A DNA stretch of 64,000 nucleotides from Vibrio artabrorum (GCF_024347295.1 NZ_AP025458.1:1798001-1862000); one strand, 5' to 3'. Positions 18,123 through 27,304 are shown, counted from the first letter of the stretch. Translations and numbers: made by a program. The notes: generated by a model from the letters alone, not told the origin.

Positions 18123-19382
18123 ATGGAAGTGTTAAAAGAAAAGAATTTACTAAGCAACATCGGCATTCAAGTCGTGATTGCTATGATCATCGGTACCGCA
18201 GTTGGTGCGATGATGGGCCACAACGCAACAATGTTCGCTCCTCTGGGGGCTATCTTTATCAACTTGATCAAGATGCTGGTCATTCCGCTTGTGGCGGTTG
18301 CGCTAATTTCAGGTGCCGCAGGTCTAGGCAATAGCTCATCAGCCGGTAAAGTGGGGATCGCAACACTGGGTTACTTTGCACTGACGTCTGCGCTTGCTGT
18401 CGCACTAGCGCTAGTCATGGGTGAAGTGTTCGAACCGGGTCATGGTATCGATGTAACGGGTGTTCAAGGCATGTTCTCTTCTGAATACGCTGCGAAAGGT
18501 GAACTTCCAACGTTCTGGGCAACCATCACAGGCATGATCCCTACCAACGTTTTTCAATCATTGAATGAAGCAAACATTCTACAAATTCTCGTTTTCTGCT
18601 TATTCTTTGGTATCGCAATTTCTAAACAAGCGAAAGAAAAACGTGATCCAATCATCAATGGTGTAAACACGATTGTTGACGCTATGGTTTGGATGATTAA
18701 CAAAGTTATGATCATCGCTCCACTTGGCGTGTTCGGCCTAATGGCAGAAGCTGTGGGTACATTCGGTTTTGGCGCGCTTATGGTTGTGTTCAAACTGTTC
18801 GTTGTCTACATCGCTGCGATTGCGATCTTCGGCTTTGTGGCTTACCCACTGATGATTCAAATCTTCACTAAGACTTCTGCGAAAAAGTTCCTTGTTGCAA
18901 TGAAGAAACCTCAAGCGGTTGCCCTATCAACAGCTTCTTCAATGGCGACGCTGCCAGTAACAATGGACACCGTTGAAAACGAGCTTGGTGTAAGAAAATC
19001 TACGGCTTCATTTGTTCTACCACTTGGTGCAACAATCAACATGAGTGGTAACGCAATTTACTACGGTCTGGTTGCTGTCTTCTTCGCACAACTGTTCAAC
19101 ATCGACCTATCGTTGGGTGCTTACGTTGCTATCATCATAACCTCTACACTGGGTGCGGTTGGCCAAGCCGGTGTTCCTGGTCCTTCATTCTTAGTTGTTG
19201 CGGTACTACTTGCAGCCGGTATTCCAATCGAAGGTCTACCTCTTCTATTCGCTCTAGACCGTATTTTCGATATGATCCGTACGGCTCTGAACATCACGGG
19301 TGATGCAGCATGTGCAGTGATCGTTGATTCTCTAATCAAAGACGATGTGAAAGAAGCTGAACTGCAAAAACAGCAAGCGTAA
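18123..19382 (+). CDS. Dicarboxylate/amino acid:cation symporter (GltP/DAACS family)
   Basis: Inner-membrane Na+- or H+-coupled carrier of the glutamate-transporter family. It has 419 residues. Hairpin 1 carries STASSMATLPVTM (269-281). TM8 has DRIFDMIRTALNITGD, whose Arg normally binds an acidic substrate side chain and whose Asn binds Na+. Oddity: the family hallmark NMDGT in TM7 reads NMSGN (306-310), so the cation-site Asp is Ser. I chose the ATG at 18123 because ACGGAGGT precedes it. An upstream in-frame ATG at 18063 has no such site. It is a single gene after the trp operon, ending at a terminator. The substrate is likely an acidic or small amino acid and is not proven. Confidence 0.88.
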   Translation: MEVLKEKNLLSNIGIQVVIAMIIGTAVGAMMGHNATMFAPLGAIFINLIKMLVIPLVAVALISGAAGLGNSSSAGKVGIATLGYFALTSALAVALALVMGEVFEPGHGIDVTGVQGMFSSEYAAKGELPTFWATITGMIPTNVFQSLNEANILQILVFCLFFGIAISKQAKEKRDPIINGVNTIVDAMVWMINKVMIIAPLGVFGLMAEAVGTFGFGALMVVFKLFVVYIAAIAIFGFVAYPLMIQIFTKTSAKKFLVAMKKPQAVALSTASSMATLPVTMDTVENELGVRKSTASFVLPLGATINMSGNAIYYGLVAVFFAQLFNIDLSLGAYVAIIITSTLGAVGQAGVPGPSFLVVAVLLAAGIPIEGLPLLFALDRIFDMIRTALNITGDAACAVIVDSLIKDDVKEAELQKQQA

Positions 19383-19435
19383 TAATTAAACGCTAAGTGG
19401 GTGGTGGCTTAAATTGGCACCACCAACCATGAATG

Positions 19436-19472
19436 AAAAATCCGAGAGCTTGACCGCCCTCGGATTTTTTTT
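19436..19472 (+). terminator. Terminator after the symporter gene
   Basis: TCCGAG (19441-19446) pairs with CTCGGA (19459-19464), extended by flanking A/T pairs and followed by eight T. Confidence 0.88.
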
Positions 19473-19821
19473 ATTTTTGGTATTGCCACTGGTTAGGCAT
19501 TCATCTATAGACCAATCCGCGCCAAAGATATCAAACGTGACGTAATTAGAGATTGTCTTATCATCAATGTACAGTCGATCGTCAGAATGAGAAATTCACT
19601 ATTCTCAAAATGAAACTATTTTATCTCTGTTACGTATTGATTGTCAGAGAATAGAACCTACCTTCCTTTAACTATATGAAAAGAAATTCAATTTTATTTG
19701 GTCGGGAATTTGTTCTGTTCCGTTGGAGAAAATGGCATTCGAATTGCTTTGTCATAGGTAACCCAACCAATCTTAAGCAGGTTGCACCGATATCACTGCA
19801 GCTTGTCACGGAGGATAGGCT
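19473..19821. other. Gene-free AT-rich stretch before the 82-residue gene
   Basis: No ORF with family similarity and no RNA gene I can recognise. It presumably contains the promoter of the following small gene. An ACGGAGGAT ribosome site closes it. Confidence 0.4.
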
Positions 19822-20070
19822 ATGACCTTACAAAGACATACGTATTACGGCTTAATTCACCATGGAATCAAAACCCTGTTAATGGACAGAATTGGCCACT
19901 TCACTGAGCGTGAATATCACGAGTATCTTGACCTTACAACCGGTAAATCGACGTGTTTCGCGATGAGTGAGCAAGAGCTTGAAAACACCTTAGACAATTT
20001 GAAGAGCGAAGGTTACCTTGAAGATATCAAGAAGCTGATACCTCGTTATCAAACCACATCAATGCGATAA
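19822..20070 (+). CDS. Conserved hypothetical small protein
   Basis: 82 residues with no membrane segment or signal peptide. Composition is normal for a folded, mainly helical protein (YEYLDLTTGKSTCFAMSEQE, ENTLDNLKSEGYLEDIKKLI). The ribosome site ACGGAGGA lies 11 bases before the ATG and supports real translation. I do not recognise a domain. It stands alone, flanked by a 350-base gap upstream and a hairpin downstream. Confidence 0.7.
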   Translation: MTLQRHTYYGLIHHGIKTLLMDRIGHFTEREYHEYLDLTTGKSTCFAMSEQELENTLDNLKSEGYLEDIKKLIPRYQTTSMR

Positions 20071-20118
20071 CACGTTCCGACACGATAAAGCGGTTAGATG
20101 TAATTAATTGGCACCCAA

Positions 20119-20147
20119 TTGTCTCGGGCTATTTTGCATCGAGACAA
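20119..20147 (+). terminator. Hairpin between the 82-residue gene and yciB
   Basis: TTGTCTCG (20119-20126) pairs with CGAGACAA (20140-20147) around a 13-base loop, followed by ATTTGG. The T tract is weak, so it is a possible terminator only. Confidence 0.4.
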
Positions 20148-20195
20148 ATTTGGTTAGACTGTCTGCAACTCAACTAACTGGATATTCAGTGCCAC

Positions 20196-20798
20196 ATGAA
20201 ACAAATTCTTGATTTCATACCTCTCATTATTTTCTTTGCGCTTTATAAGATGTACGACATCTATACCGCAACCGGTGCTTTGATCATCGCATCCGCAGTA
20301 CAAATTGTTTTGATGTACTTAATTTATAGAAAAGTAGAAAAAATGCAGGTGATCACTTTCCTAGTGGTCGCCGTGTTTGGCGGCATGACCATTTCCCTGC
20401 ATGACGATAACTTCATAAAATGGAAAGTCACCATCGTTTACGCACTGTTTTCTATCGGCCTGACAGTCAGCCATCTTATGGGTAAATCAGCAATTAAAAG
20501 GATGTTGGGCAAAGAGATTACACTGCCCGACGTCGTGTGGAGCAAAATTAACTGGGCATGGACCCTATTTTTTGCTGTTTGTGCACTCCTCAATATTTAC
20601 GTTGCTTTCAACCTTCCTCTCGATGTTTGGGTGAATTTCAAAGTCTTCGGCTTGCTGATCGCGACCTTTGTGTTCACTTTGCTGACGGGAGCTTATATCT
20701 ATAAGCATGTACCTAAAGATCAGTTTCAGCCCAAAGATCAAGATCAGCACCAAAACGAGCAACAAGCGCTCTCAGATCAAAATACTAAAGAAAAATAG
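20196..20798 (+). CDS. yciB: Inner-membrane-spanning protein YciB (septation protein A family)
   Basis: A 200-residue inner-membrane protein with five or six hydrophobic segments and a charged Gln/Lys/Asp-rich C-terminal tail (from about residue 173). [20 protein letters not shown] at the start, [13 protein letters not shown], and [16 protein letters not shown] in the middle are the YciB signatures. By family knowledge it affects cell-envelope synthesis and division. Older names ispA or septation protein A come from Shigella. It is monocistronic or a short unit, with yciA following after 167 bases. Confidence 0.93.
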   Translation: MKQILDFIPLIIFFALYKMYDIYTATGALIIASAVQIVLMYLIYRKVEKMQVITFLVVAVFGGMTISLHDDNFIKWKVTIVYALFSIGLTVSHLMGKSAIKRMLGKEITLPDVVWSKINWAWTLFFAVCALLNIYVAFNLPLDVWVNFKVFGLLIATFVFTLLTGAYIYKHVPKDQFQPKDQDQHQNEQQALSDQNTKEK

Positions 20799-20965
20799 CC
20801 GATTGCTAGCAACATTATCAACCGGCTATTTGGCCAATGATGCTCATGTTCATTGGCCCGTGATTTATTTTTGTTCGCAGAAGACATGAAAGGCAAGACC
20901 GCTGCAAGTCTGATAAACACCTCTATTTTTAATTGAAAACAATCAATACCATTAAGAGTACAACA

Positions 20966-21364
20966 ATGACTATTCAATCAACTTTAAACCCGATTGGTTC
21001 TTTACTTCTTCGCACTTTAGCGATGCCCTCTGATACCAATGCAGCAGGCCAAATATTCGGCGGTTGGATAATGTCTCAACTGGATCTGGCGGGTGGTATA
21101 CTGGCGAAAGAGATCTCTAACGGCAAGATTGTCACGGTTTCAGTATCGAGTATCGAGTTCAAACAGCCAGTGTTAGTGGGTGACGTTGTGTGTGTTTATG
21201 GTGACTGTACTAAGATTGGTCGTAGTTCGATGAATATTGACTTAGAAGTATGGGTTAAACCTGTACTTGACCACGGCATCGGCGATCGTTACAAGGTGTG
21301 CGGTGCGACATTCAACTATGTCGCTGTCGATGAAAGTGGTAAGCCTCGTCCAATCAAAAAATAG
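20966..21364 (+). CDS. yciA: Acyl-CoA thioesterase YciA
   Basis: Hotdog-fold thioesterase that hydrolyses a broad range of acyl-CoAs. It has 132 residues from the ATG at 20966, matching the E. coli length. An in-frame start at 20933 would add 11 residues without similarity. The active-site motif DTNAAGQIFGGWIMSQLDLAGG is intact, with the catalytic Asp. FKQPVLVGDVVCVYG and the C-terminal TFNYVAVDESGKPRPI are typical. Confidence 0.93.
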   Translation: MTIQSTLNPIGSLLLRTLAMPSDTNAAGQIFGGWIMSQLDLAGGILAKEISNGKIVTVSVSSIEFKQPVLVGDVVCVYGDCTKIGRSSMNIDLEVWVKPVLDHGIGDRYKVCGATFNYVAVDESGKPRPIKK

Positions 21365-21390
21365 TGTGTCTCATCGCGCTAGCGCATTCT

Positions 21391-21431
21391 AAGGTCTTTA
21401 GTCATTTTCATTAAAAAACGCTGAAGACCTT
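21391..21431 (+). terminator. Imperfect inverted repeat after yciA
   Basis: AAGGTCTTTAG and CTGAAGACCTT are near-complementary arms around a 19-base loop. No clear T tract follows, so it is a weak terminator or a transcript-stabilising hairpin. Confidence 0.4.
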
Positions 21432-21559
21432 GCTCCTCTCCCACCTCATTTCACAATTTCTTCTTATTCCCTCTTCCAATAGCCATTAGTTCGCGTAAAT
21501 TAACCAGATAGCAAATTTAATCGCTGTCATTCAGTGAAGTAAAATAAGGATATCTCAAC

Positions 21560-21856
21560 ATGTGGTACGTAATTTTTTCTCAAGACGTCGAAAACTCATT
21601 AGCAAAGCGCCAAAGTGTTCGCCCACAACATTTAGAACGCCTGCAAACACTTCACGATGAAGGTCGACTTCTCACAGCCGGCCCTATGCCTGCTATCGAT
21701 TCCGATAATCCAGGTGAAATGGGGTTCACTGGCTCGACTGTGATTGCTGAGTTCAATTCTTTAGAAGACGCGCAAACATGGGCTGATGCAGACCCATACG
21801 TTGATGCCGGCGTCTACCAAAACGTCATCGTTAAACCATTCAAGAAAGTGTTTTAA
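21560..21856 (+). CDS. yciI: YciI family protein
   Basis: A 98-residue ferredoxin-like fold protein of the YCII family. [17 protein letters not shown] opens it, and [20 protein letters not shown] carries the conserved His. [20 protein letters not shown] closes it with the conserved Asp. The cellular role is not established. Some relatives are dehydrochlorinase-like. It is followed after 1 base by the lipoprotein gene, so the two are probably co-transcribed. Confidence 0.9.
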   Translation: MWYVIFSQDVENSLAKRQSVRPQHLERLQTLHDEGRLLTAGPMPAIDSDNPGEMGFTGSTVIAEFNSLEDAQTWADADPYVDAGVYQNVIVKPFKKVF

Positions 21857-21857
21857 C

Positions 21858-22250
21858 GTGAAAAAATGGATTATTGTCTCAGTCGCTGTTGCGCTACTCT
21901 CTGGCTGTGCTTCAGCGGAGCGTGAGCAGCAAAGACAGCTGGAAATGATGGCACAAAACCGAGCGGGGGTTCTCTCTGCCGGCTTGCCGATCGAGTATGG
22001 TCCATTGTCGATCATGCGCGTGCTAGCCAAAAGCACCGTTATCGAACTTATGATGATCTACAACCAAGATGCCAAAGGGGCGAAACCTTTAAACCAAGTT
22101 GTAGAGATGAGTGTGAACAGCTATTGCACTAACTCTGAAGTAAGATCACACCTAGATATGGGACTGGCTTACAACATCAAGATTCGTAACACTCGAGGAC
22201 AGTTGATGGTTGACAAGCTGATCACTAAACAGACGTGTCAGAGCAGCTAG
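21858..22250 (+). CDS. gspS: Probable GspS/AspS-family type II secretion pilotin lipoprotein
   Basis: A 130-residue lipoprotein. The start is GTG at 21858, right after the yciI stop. The signal peptide ends in LLSGC (Cys17), and +2 is Ala, which fits outer-membrane sorting. The mature part has ERAGVL-like helical sequence, then a domain with two Cys (SYCTNSEVR and the C-terminal TKQTC) that could form a disulfide. I recall the V. cholerae pilotin AspS (VC1703) lying next to metE, as here. This placement and the sequence pattern suggest the pilotin that brings the GspD secretin to the outer membrane. An alternative is an unrelated envelope lipoprotein. Confidence 0.62.
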   Translation: MKKWIIVSVAVALLSGCASAEREQQRQLEMMAQNRAGVLSAGLPIEYGPLSIMRVLAKSTVIELMMIYNQDAKGAKPLNQVVEMSVNSYCTNSEVRSHLDMGLAYNIKIRNTRGQLMVDKLITKQTCQSS

Positions 22251-22278
22251 ATTCGAGATTCGAGATTCGAGATTCGAA
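22251..22278 (+). repeat. (ATTCGAG)4 heptanucleotide tandem repeat directly after the pilotin stop
   Basis: Three perfect ATTCGAG copies and a fourth, ATTCGAA, begin at the base after the TAG stop. The unit contains the palindrome TCGA. It differs in sequence from the trpA repeat but has the same period and copy number. Confidence 0.92.
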
Positions 22279-22293
22279 CAAGCATCAATCCCG

Positions 22294-22321
22294 AAGGCCT
22301 CGCATCGCGAGGCCTTTGTTT
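22294..22321 (+). terminator. Terminator after yciI-gspS
   Basis: AAGGCCTCGC pairs with GCGAGGCCTT around a 3-base loop, followed by TG and five T. Confidence 0.88.
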
Positions 22322-22397
22322 TTAGGGCGTTACATTCTAACGAAGTTATCGAGGTTTTTAACAAGCTAGGATGACCCGTTATTGACTACGATTAGTA

Positions 22398-24743
22398 TCA
22401 AGCTTCTGCGACGGCCCACTCTTTACGTAGCGCTTTAGTGGCTGCAACTAAATTAGCAAGTGCGGCTTCTGTTTCTGCCCAATTCCGGGTTTTAAGGCCG
22501 CAATCAGGGTTTGCCCATAAGCGTTCCACCGGAATTTTCTCAGCGGCTTTCTTAAGCAAGTCGATGATCCACTCTTCTGATGGAATGTTTGGTGAGTGAA
22601 TATCATAAACACCAGGTCCAATCGCATTCGGATAGTTAAACGCTTCAAACGCTTTGAGCAATTCCATATTCGAGCGAGAAGTTTCAATGGTAATCACATC
22701 GGCATCTAGCGCGGCCACAGAATCAATGATCTCATTAAACTCGCTGTAACACATGTGGGTATGAATTTGCGTTTCTTGCTTAGCGCTCGCGGCTGAAATT
22801 TTAAAGGCATCGACCGCCCACTCTAAGTATTCTGCATGGTCACGCTTTTTCAGCGGCAAGCCTTCACGAATGGCAGGTTCATCAATTTGAATAATGTTGA
22901 TCCCTGCATCTTGTAGATCAGACACCTCATCACGCAGCGCAAACGCCAGTTGGTTGGTGATCTCTTTGCGAGAAATATCTTCACGTGGGAATGTCCAGCA
23001 CAAGATAGTCACAGGCCCAGTCAGCATCCCTTTCATCTGCTTAGCTGTTAATGACTGAGCATACGTCGACCACTCTACTGTGATCGGTTTTTCACGTTCG
23101 ATATCTGCGACCACAATCGCCGGTTTTACGCAGCGTGAACCATAGCTCTGTACCCAACCAAATTGAGTGGTTTGGAAACCAGCTAAGTTTTCTGCAAAGT
23201 ACTCCACCATGTCATTGCGTTCCGCTTCGCCGTGTACAAGTACATCCAAATCTAACGCTTCTTGGCGCTTAACTGCATCGGCTATGTGACCTTTCAATGC
23301 CGTGTTGTATTCCGCTTCACTCAGTTTGCCAGTGCGGTAAGCACTGCGTTGAACACGGATCTCCCCTGTTTGTGGAAACGAACCAATGGTTGTGGTTGGT
23401 AACAACGGTAAGCCGAGTACTTCAGACTGATGCGCGGCACGTTCTGCGTATGGAGCACTGCGCTCTGCTAATGCTTTAGTTACGGTATTGATTCGAGCTT
23501 GCACTTGCGGCTTGTTCACATGTGTGGCGCTCTTGCGTGCAACAATCGGTTGGCTGTAAGTCTCACACGCCAAAATGGCATTTTGATCGCCATCCAACGC
23601 GGCCCCCAATAAACTCACCTCAGTGACTTTCTGTTTTGCAAAGGAAAACCAACTCTTCACTTCTTCGCTGAGTGTATCTTCGAGTTCAAGGTCAACCGGG
23701 CTATGCAGCAACGAACATGAACTCGCGACCCACAATTTGTCTCCCAGCTTCTCTTTGACTGGTTGCAGTTTCTCTAGTAATGCCGCTAAATCAGCTCGCC
23801 AAACATTGCGCCCGTTGATTGCCCCCGCCGATAGCACCCAACCTTCAGGTAGCTTATTCACCACTTCATCGAGTTGTTGTGGTGCCGCAGCCAAATCAAT
23901 GTGTACGCCATTCACTGGCAACTTTACGATTTGATCTAACGTATCGGTCACCGAATCAAAGTAAGTAGTAAGCAATAGTTTTACATCGCCTTGAATCACT
24001 TGATACGCCAGTTTGAATGAATCGGCCCACCGGCTTTCAAGCTCTAGAGAAAGGATAGGTTCGTCGATTTGCACCCACTCAACGCCCAACTTAGTGAGTT
24101 TTGCTAAAATCGCTTGATAAGCGGTGAGAAGACGCGGAAGCAGAGACAAGCGATCAAAACCCGCTTCCACTTCTTTACCTAAGTATAAGTAAGACAGTGG
24201 GCCGAGAAGAACTGGCTTCACCTTATGCCCCGCTTTAATCGCTTCACTCACTTCGTCAAACAGTTGTGGCCAGCTCACTTCAAAGGTGTCGTCTTTACTG
24301 AACTCAGGAACAATGTAGTGGTAGTTAGTGTTGAACCACTTAGTCATGTCGGAAGCCGCAGCACCATCTTTAGCGCTTTCAGATCCATGTTTACCACCAC
24401 AACAGGTGGATTGTGTTTGAGATTGTCCACGCCCAACTCGAAATAAAGTATCTAAATCTGGGAAGGCTTTTTCATCTTCTGATCCACCAGCATGACGTTT
24501 CGGCACATGACCGAGAAGCAGAGTCGTTGTTAGAACATGGTCGTACCATGCGAAGTCACCCGCCGTTGCAAAACTTAGATTCGCGTCGGCTTGTACCTTC
24601 CAGTTACGATTTCTCAATTCGCTGCCGAGCTGCTTGAGCTCAGATTGGTCAATCTCACCGCGCCAGTACTTCTCTAGTGTGAATTTAAGTTCGCGTTTTT
24701 CGCCGATACGTGGGTAACCTAAAATATGCGTTGTTGTCGTCAT
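22398..24743 (-). CDS. metE: Cobalamin-independent methionine synthase
   Basis: Transfers a methyl group from methyltetrahydropteroyl-polyglutamate to homocysteine. It has 781 residues, about 25-30 longer than the E. coli enzyme as I recall it. Zinc and catalytic regions are present: [12 protein letters not shown], the [10 protein letters not shown] region and NPDCGLKTR. Oddity: after FRVGRG (about residue 106) there is an extra segment with adjacent Cys114-Cys115 and Gly/Lys/Ser residues, before the conserved [11 protein letters not shown]. It is divergent from metR. The upstream gap holds MetJ-like and MetR-like sites. It is convergent with the pilotin gene. Confidence 0.96.
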   Translation of the reverse strand: MTTTTHILGYPRIGEKRELKFTLEKYWRGEIDQSELKQLGSELRNRNWKVQADANLSFATAGDFAWYDHVLTTTLLLGHVPKRHAGGSEDEKAFPDLDTLFRVGRGQSQTQSTCCGGKHGSESAKDGAAASDMTKWFNTNYHYIVPEFSKDDTFEVSWPQLFDEVSEAIKAGHKVKPVLLGPLSYLYLGKEVEAGFDRLSLLPRLLTAYQAILAKLTKLGVEWVQIDEPILSLELESRWADSFKLAYQVIQGDVKLLLTTYFDSVTDTLDQIVKLPVNGVHIDLAAAPQQLDEVVNKLPEGWVLSAGAINGRNVWRADLAALLEKLQPVKEKLGDKLWVASSCSLLHSPVDLELEDTLSEEVKSWFSFAKQKVTEVSLLGAALDGDQNAILACETYSQPIVARKSATHVNKPQVQARINTVTKALAERSAPYAERAAHQSEVLGLPLLPTTTIGSFPQTGEIRVQRSAYRTGKLSEAEYNTALKGHIADAVKRQEALDLDVLVHGEAERNDMVEYFAENLAGFQTTQFGWVQSYGSRCVKPAIVVADIEREKPITVEWSTYAQSLTAKQMKGMLTGPVTILCWTFPREDISRKEITNQLAFALRDEVSDLQDAGINIIQIDEPAIREGLPLKKRDHAEYLEWAVDAFKISAASAKQETQIHTHMCYSEFNEIIDSVAALDADVITIETSRSNMELLKAFEAFNYPNAIGPGVYDIHSPNIPSEEWIIDLLKKAAEKIPVERLWANPDCGLKTRNWAETEAALANLVAATKALRKEWAVAEA

Positions 24744-24812
24744 GAACCTGTTCCTTATTCAATAATTTTAATATCCAGTCAGACGGCCTATCCGATTAAA
24801 TCTTTTCAAAGA

Positions 24813-24828
24813 AGGCGTCTGGATGGCT
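24813..24828 (-). promoter_or_regulatory. Possible MetJ met-box pair on the metE side
   Basis: Adjacent octamers AGGCGTCT (7 of 8 to AGACGTCT) and GGATGGCT (5 of 8). Tandem octamers are how MetJ binds. This is the weaker of the two candidates. Confidence 0.35.
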
Positions 24829-24850
24829 AAACTATCTACCTAATCTGAAC

Positions 24851-24937
24851 GATGAACAACGTCCAAATATTCATCTTGTTTATTAATAATTTTCATTTTG
24901 AATAATCTTAAGATGAACGATTAGAATTCATTTGGAC
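24851..24937. promoter_or_regulatory. MetR-like dyads in the metE-metR gap
   Basis: Two GATGAA...TTCAT dyads (24851-24875 and 24912-24932) resemble TGAA/TTCA LysR-type sites. A wider inverted pair, GTCCAAAT (24861-24868) and ATTTGGAC (24930-24937), brackets them. MetR normally binds TGAA-N5-TTCA, so the spacing here is non-standard. Confidence 0.35.
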
Positions 24938-24949
24938 ATCTAGACGTTT
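24934..24949 (+). promoter_or_regulatory. MetJ met-box pair upstream of metR
   Basis: Two adjacent octamers, GGACATCT (6 of 8) and AGACGTTT (7 of 8), match the met-box consensus AGACGTCT. They lie about 74 bases before the metR start, consistent with SAM-MetJ repression. Confidence 0.5.
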
Positions 24950-25022
24950 ACAAGAGAGTGAAAACCCCGTAGGGTGATTATTAAGAAATATTGAATTGGC
25001 TTAGGGAATATGAGGAATACTC

Positions 25023-25934
25023 ATGATAGAGCTTAAACACCTTCGAACATTAACCACCTTGAGAGACAGCGGCTCGCTAACGGCGACGGCAACTTCTCTC
25101 CATCTGACTCAGTCGGCACTTTCTCATCAATTGAAAGATCTTGAAGCACGTATTGGCGGCCAGCTTTTCCTCCGTAAAACTAGGCCCGTAAAATTCACCT
25201 CTGAAGGGGAGATATTGCTTAAGCTGGCAGATGAGATACAACCCAAAGTCGCGAAAGCAGAAAACGAGCTCGCGAGCCTAAAGGAGGATGTGAATGGTCG
25301 GTTGCACATGGCGATCGAGTGTCACTCGTGTTTTCAATGGTTGATGCCTGCCCTGAAAGAGTACCAAGTGGCATGGCCAACCGTCACGCTTGACTTTTCA
25401 TCAGGCTTTGGCTTTGAGCCCCTACCTGCGTTAATGGCTGGCGAATTAGATTTGGTGATTACCTCTGATATCCAGCCGCGTTCTGAGGTGCACTACGAAC
25501 CGCTGTTCGATTTTGAAATGCGCTTGATTACTGCTATTAACTCACCTTTAGCGGAAAAGCAGATCATTGAGCCGCAAGACCTGAGTGATATCACCATGCT
25601 CTCCTACCCTGTTCAAAAGCAGCGGCTCGATGTTGTGAAGCACTTTTTACAACCCGCAGGCGTCGACCCTAAAAAATGGAAACAGGCAGACAACACGTTA
25701 ATGTTGGTACAAATGGTATCGGCAGGCTTAGGGGTCGCTGCACTACCCAACTGGGCGATCAGTGAGTTTTCAAGGCAAGGGTTGATCGCCAGCAAACCAT
25801 TGGGCAAAGGGCTATCAAGACGCCTATTTGCAGCAGTCAGAAATTCAGAAAAAGACAAACGTTACCTACAAGCTTTTTTTAGCACCGCAAGGCAGCAAAG
25901 TAAGAGTCACTTAGATGGGATTAAGGTTGTTTAA
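25023..25934 (+). CDS. metR: LysR-type regulator MetR
   Basis: Activates metE and other methionine genes with homocysteine as co-effector. It has 303 residues. The N-terminal winged helix-turn-helix is SLTATATSLHLTQSALSHQL, and the LysR effector domain follows from about residue 90. The name rests on the family sequence (MIELKHLRTLTTLRDSGSLT) and the divergent metE. AGGAAT lies 6 bases before the ATG. A strong terminator follows. Confidence 0.92.
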   Translation: MIELKHLRTLTTLRDSGSLTATATSLHLTQSALSHQLKDLEARIGGQLFLRKTRPVKFTSEGEILLKLADEIQPKVAKAENELASLKEDVNGRLHMAIECHSCFQWLMPALKEYQVAWPTVTLDFSSGFGFEPLPALMAGELDLVITSDIQPRSEVHYEPLFDFEMRLITAINSPLAEKQIIEPQDLSDITMLSYPVQKQRLDVVKHFLQPAGVDPKKWKQADNTLMLVQMVSAGLGVAALPNWAISEFSRQGLIASKPLGKGLSRRLFAAVRNSEKDKRYLQAFFSTARQQSKSHLDGIKVV

Positions 25935-25997
25935 CAGATTTCGTGTTGGGCGAGTTTGAGTAGTGTTAGCTTCACTAGGCAGCCGTCAGAAACAAGA

Positions 25998-26024
25998 AAG
26001 TCACAGACCATCTGTGACTTTTTT
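25998..26024 (+). terminator. Terminator after metR
   Basis: AAGTCACAGA pairs with TCTGTGACTT around CCA, with T residues to 26024. Confidence 0.9.
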
Positions 26025-26087
26025 ATTATCAATACAGACAATAGCGACACTTTTTCATTCACGATAGCTGATGCACTCGTCCGCTAT

Positions 26088-26288
26088 TTATCTTGGGTAA
26101 GACTTAAACTGATTCGTCAATGGATCGTATTGGTAGCCAAGCATATCAAGCTTACCCACGACACTCTCTATATCCATTTCATACATACTGATCAGTTCTT
26201 CAAAGCTATCGCATTCTAAACGAAGTTTTTCATTCACGATGCCCAGCAAAATAATGCTATCGAAACCTTTAACGTTGCTTAAATCCAT
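26088..26288 (-). CDS. DUF4250 domain small protein
   Basis: 66 residues. The sequence pattern (IILLGIVNEKLR, then CDSFEELISMYEMDIESVV, then LGYQYDPLTNQFK) fits the short DUF4250 family of unknown function. A ribosome site (AAGGAGT on the minus strand) lies just upstream of the ATG at 26288. An overlapping plus-strand ORF in the same place has no family features. It is downstream on the same strand of the next membrane-protein gene. Confidence 0.75.
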   Translation of the reverse strand: MDLSNVKGFDSIILLGIVNEKLRLECDSFEELISMYEMDIESVVGKLDMLGYQYDPLTNQFKSYPR

Positions 26289-26386
26289 CTCGAACTCCTT
26301 ACGAACACACCGACTAGAGTTAAGTTTAGAACGCTTACCCGCGCCACGCTAAAAAACCGATCACACTTCTTGACGAAAGTGAGTGA

Positions 26387-27067
26387 TTAAAGTGCCCAAA
26401 CTGGCGTTAAACCAACGACGGCCGCCAATAACATCAGCAACGAAATCGTCAACTGTAATTTTTCAGGCGTTTTAACGAACAATAAATGCCAACACCACAC
26501 CACGATAGACGAGATCAACAAAGCAAAACTAAATAACAATGTTGAAATCACCGGTTCCAGTTGTGCCTCAGGCAGTGAATAAACATTGATCACGGTGGCT
26601 AGCACCACCAGCATGCCACTGAGTATACCCACAACAGGGAGAACACGATGAAAGGCTTGTAAGCGCGTTCTTGCAATTGTCAGCAGAAGATGGCTGAACA
26701 CTGAGCCCAACAATACCACGAGTAACAAGGTCGTGATCATACCAACCGTGGTTGCTTGTTCTGTTGCTTGGATAGCTACGTATGACAGCGCTAAACCACA
26801 AGCTAGATACATCACCCAAATGGGGCCAGCGTCGCGTGTTTTGTTAGTCTGAACTTGAGAATAGAAATAGAAGATCGCAAATACGACCAGAAAAGCTTCG
26901 ATCTTAAGAGAAGAAACGGCGAGCCACAGTACGCCAATCGCGGGTAACATCTTGTGAATGCGGCCACGTTGACCTGGGCAAATGTCCCCCTTCACTAAGA
27001 TTAAAGTTAACATCAGTTGAGCTCCCAATAACATCGGAGCAAATTGCATTAGTAACGTTTCGACCAT
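26387..27067 (-). CDS. Hypothetical polytopic membrane protein
   Basis: 226 residues, almost entirely hydrophobic, with about seven membrane segments. A short basic/Cys loop follows the first segment (KGDICPGQRGRIHKM). I do not recognise the family. It has no signal peptide distinct from TM1. It is possibly co-transcribed with the DUF4250 gene 98 bases downstream. The gap of 237 bases on its other side holds the divergent promoters of this gene and ygiQ. Confidence 0.7.
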   Translation of the reverse strand: MVETLLMQFAPMLLGAQLMLTLILVKGDICPGQRGRIHKMLPAIGVLWLAVSSLKIEAFLVVFAIFYFYSQVQTNKTRDAGPIWVMYLACGLALSYVAIQATEQATTVGMITTLLLVVLLGSVFSHLLLTIARTRLQAFHRVLPVVGILSGMLVVLATVINVYSLPEAQLEPVISTLLFSFALLISSIVVWCWHLLFVKTPEKLQLTISLLMLLAAVVGLTPVWAL

Positions 27068-27304
27068 TATGGATCTACTTATTCAGAGATATTTTCGCGA
27101 ATAATATCAAAATCTGCCCTGAACACTAATCAAAATCGCAAATTAGCGGCGTCATTCATGGCTTCAACTCGGCTTTTGTATAGCGATTTTATCCGTAAGA
27201 TCACCCAAACGTCGAAAGACATCAGTACGAGCAGGGGCATGTTCTACTGGCTAGTCTAGCTTCATGCCGCTATAATTCCCGCCTCAAAAATCAGAGGTTG
27301 AAAT

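Noticed and set aside
25956..26219. Plus-strand ORF overlapping the DUF4250 gene
   Set aside because: It crosses the metR terminator and lacks a ribosome site. The opposite strand gives a recognised family.
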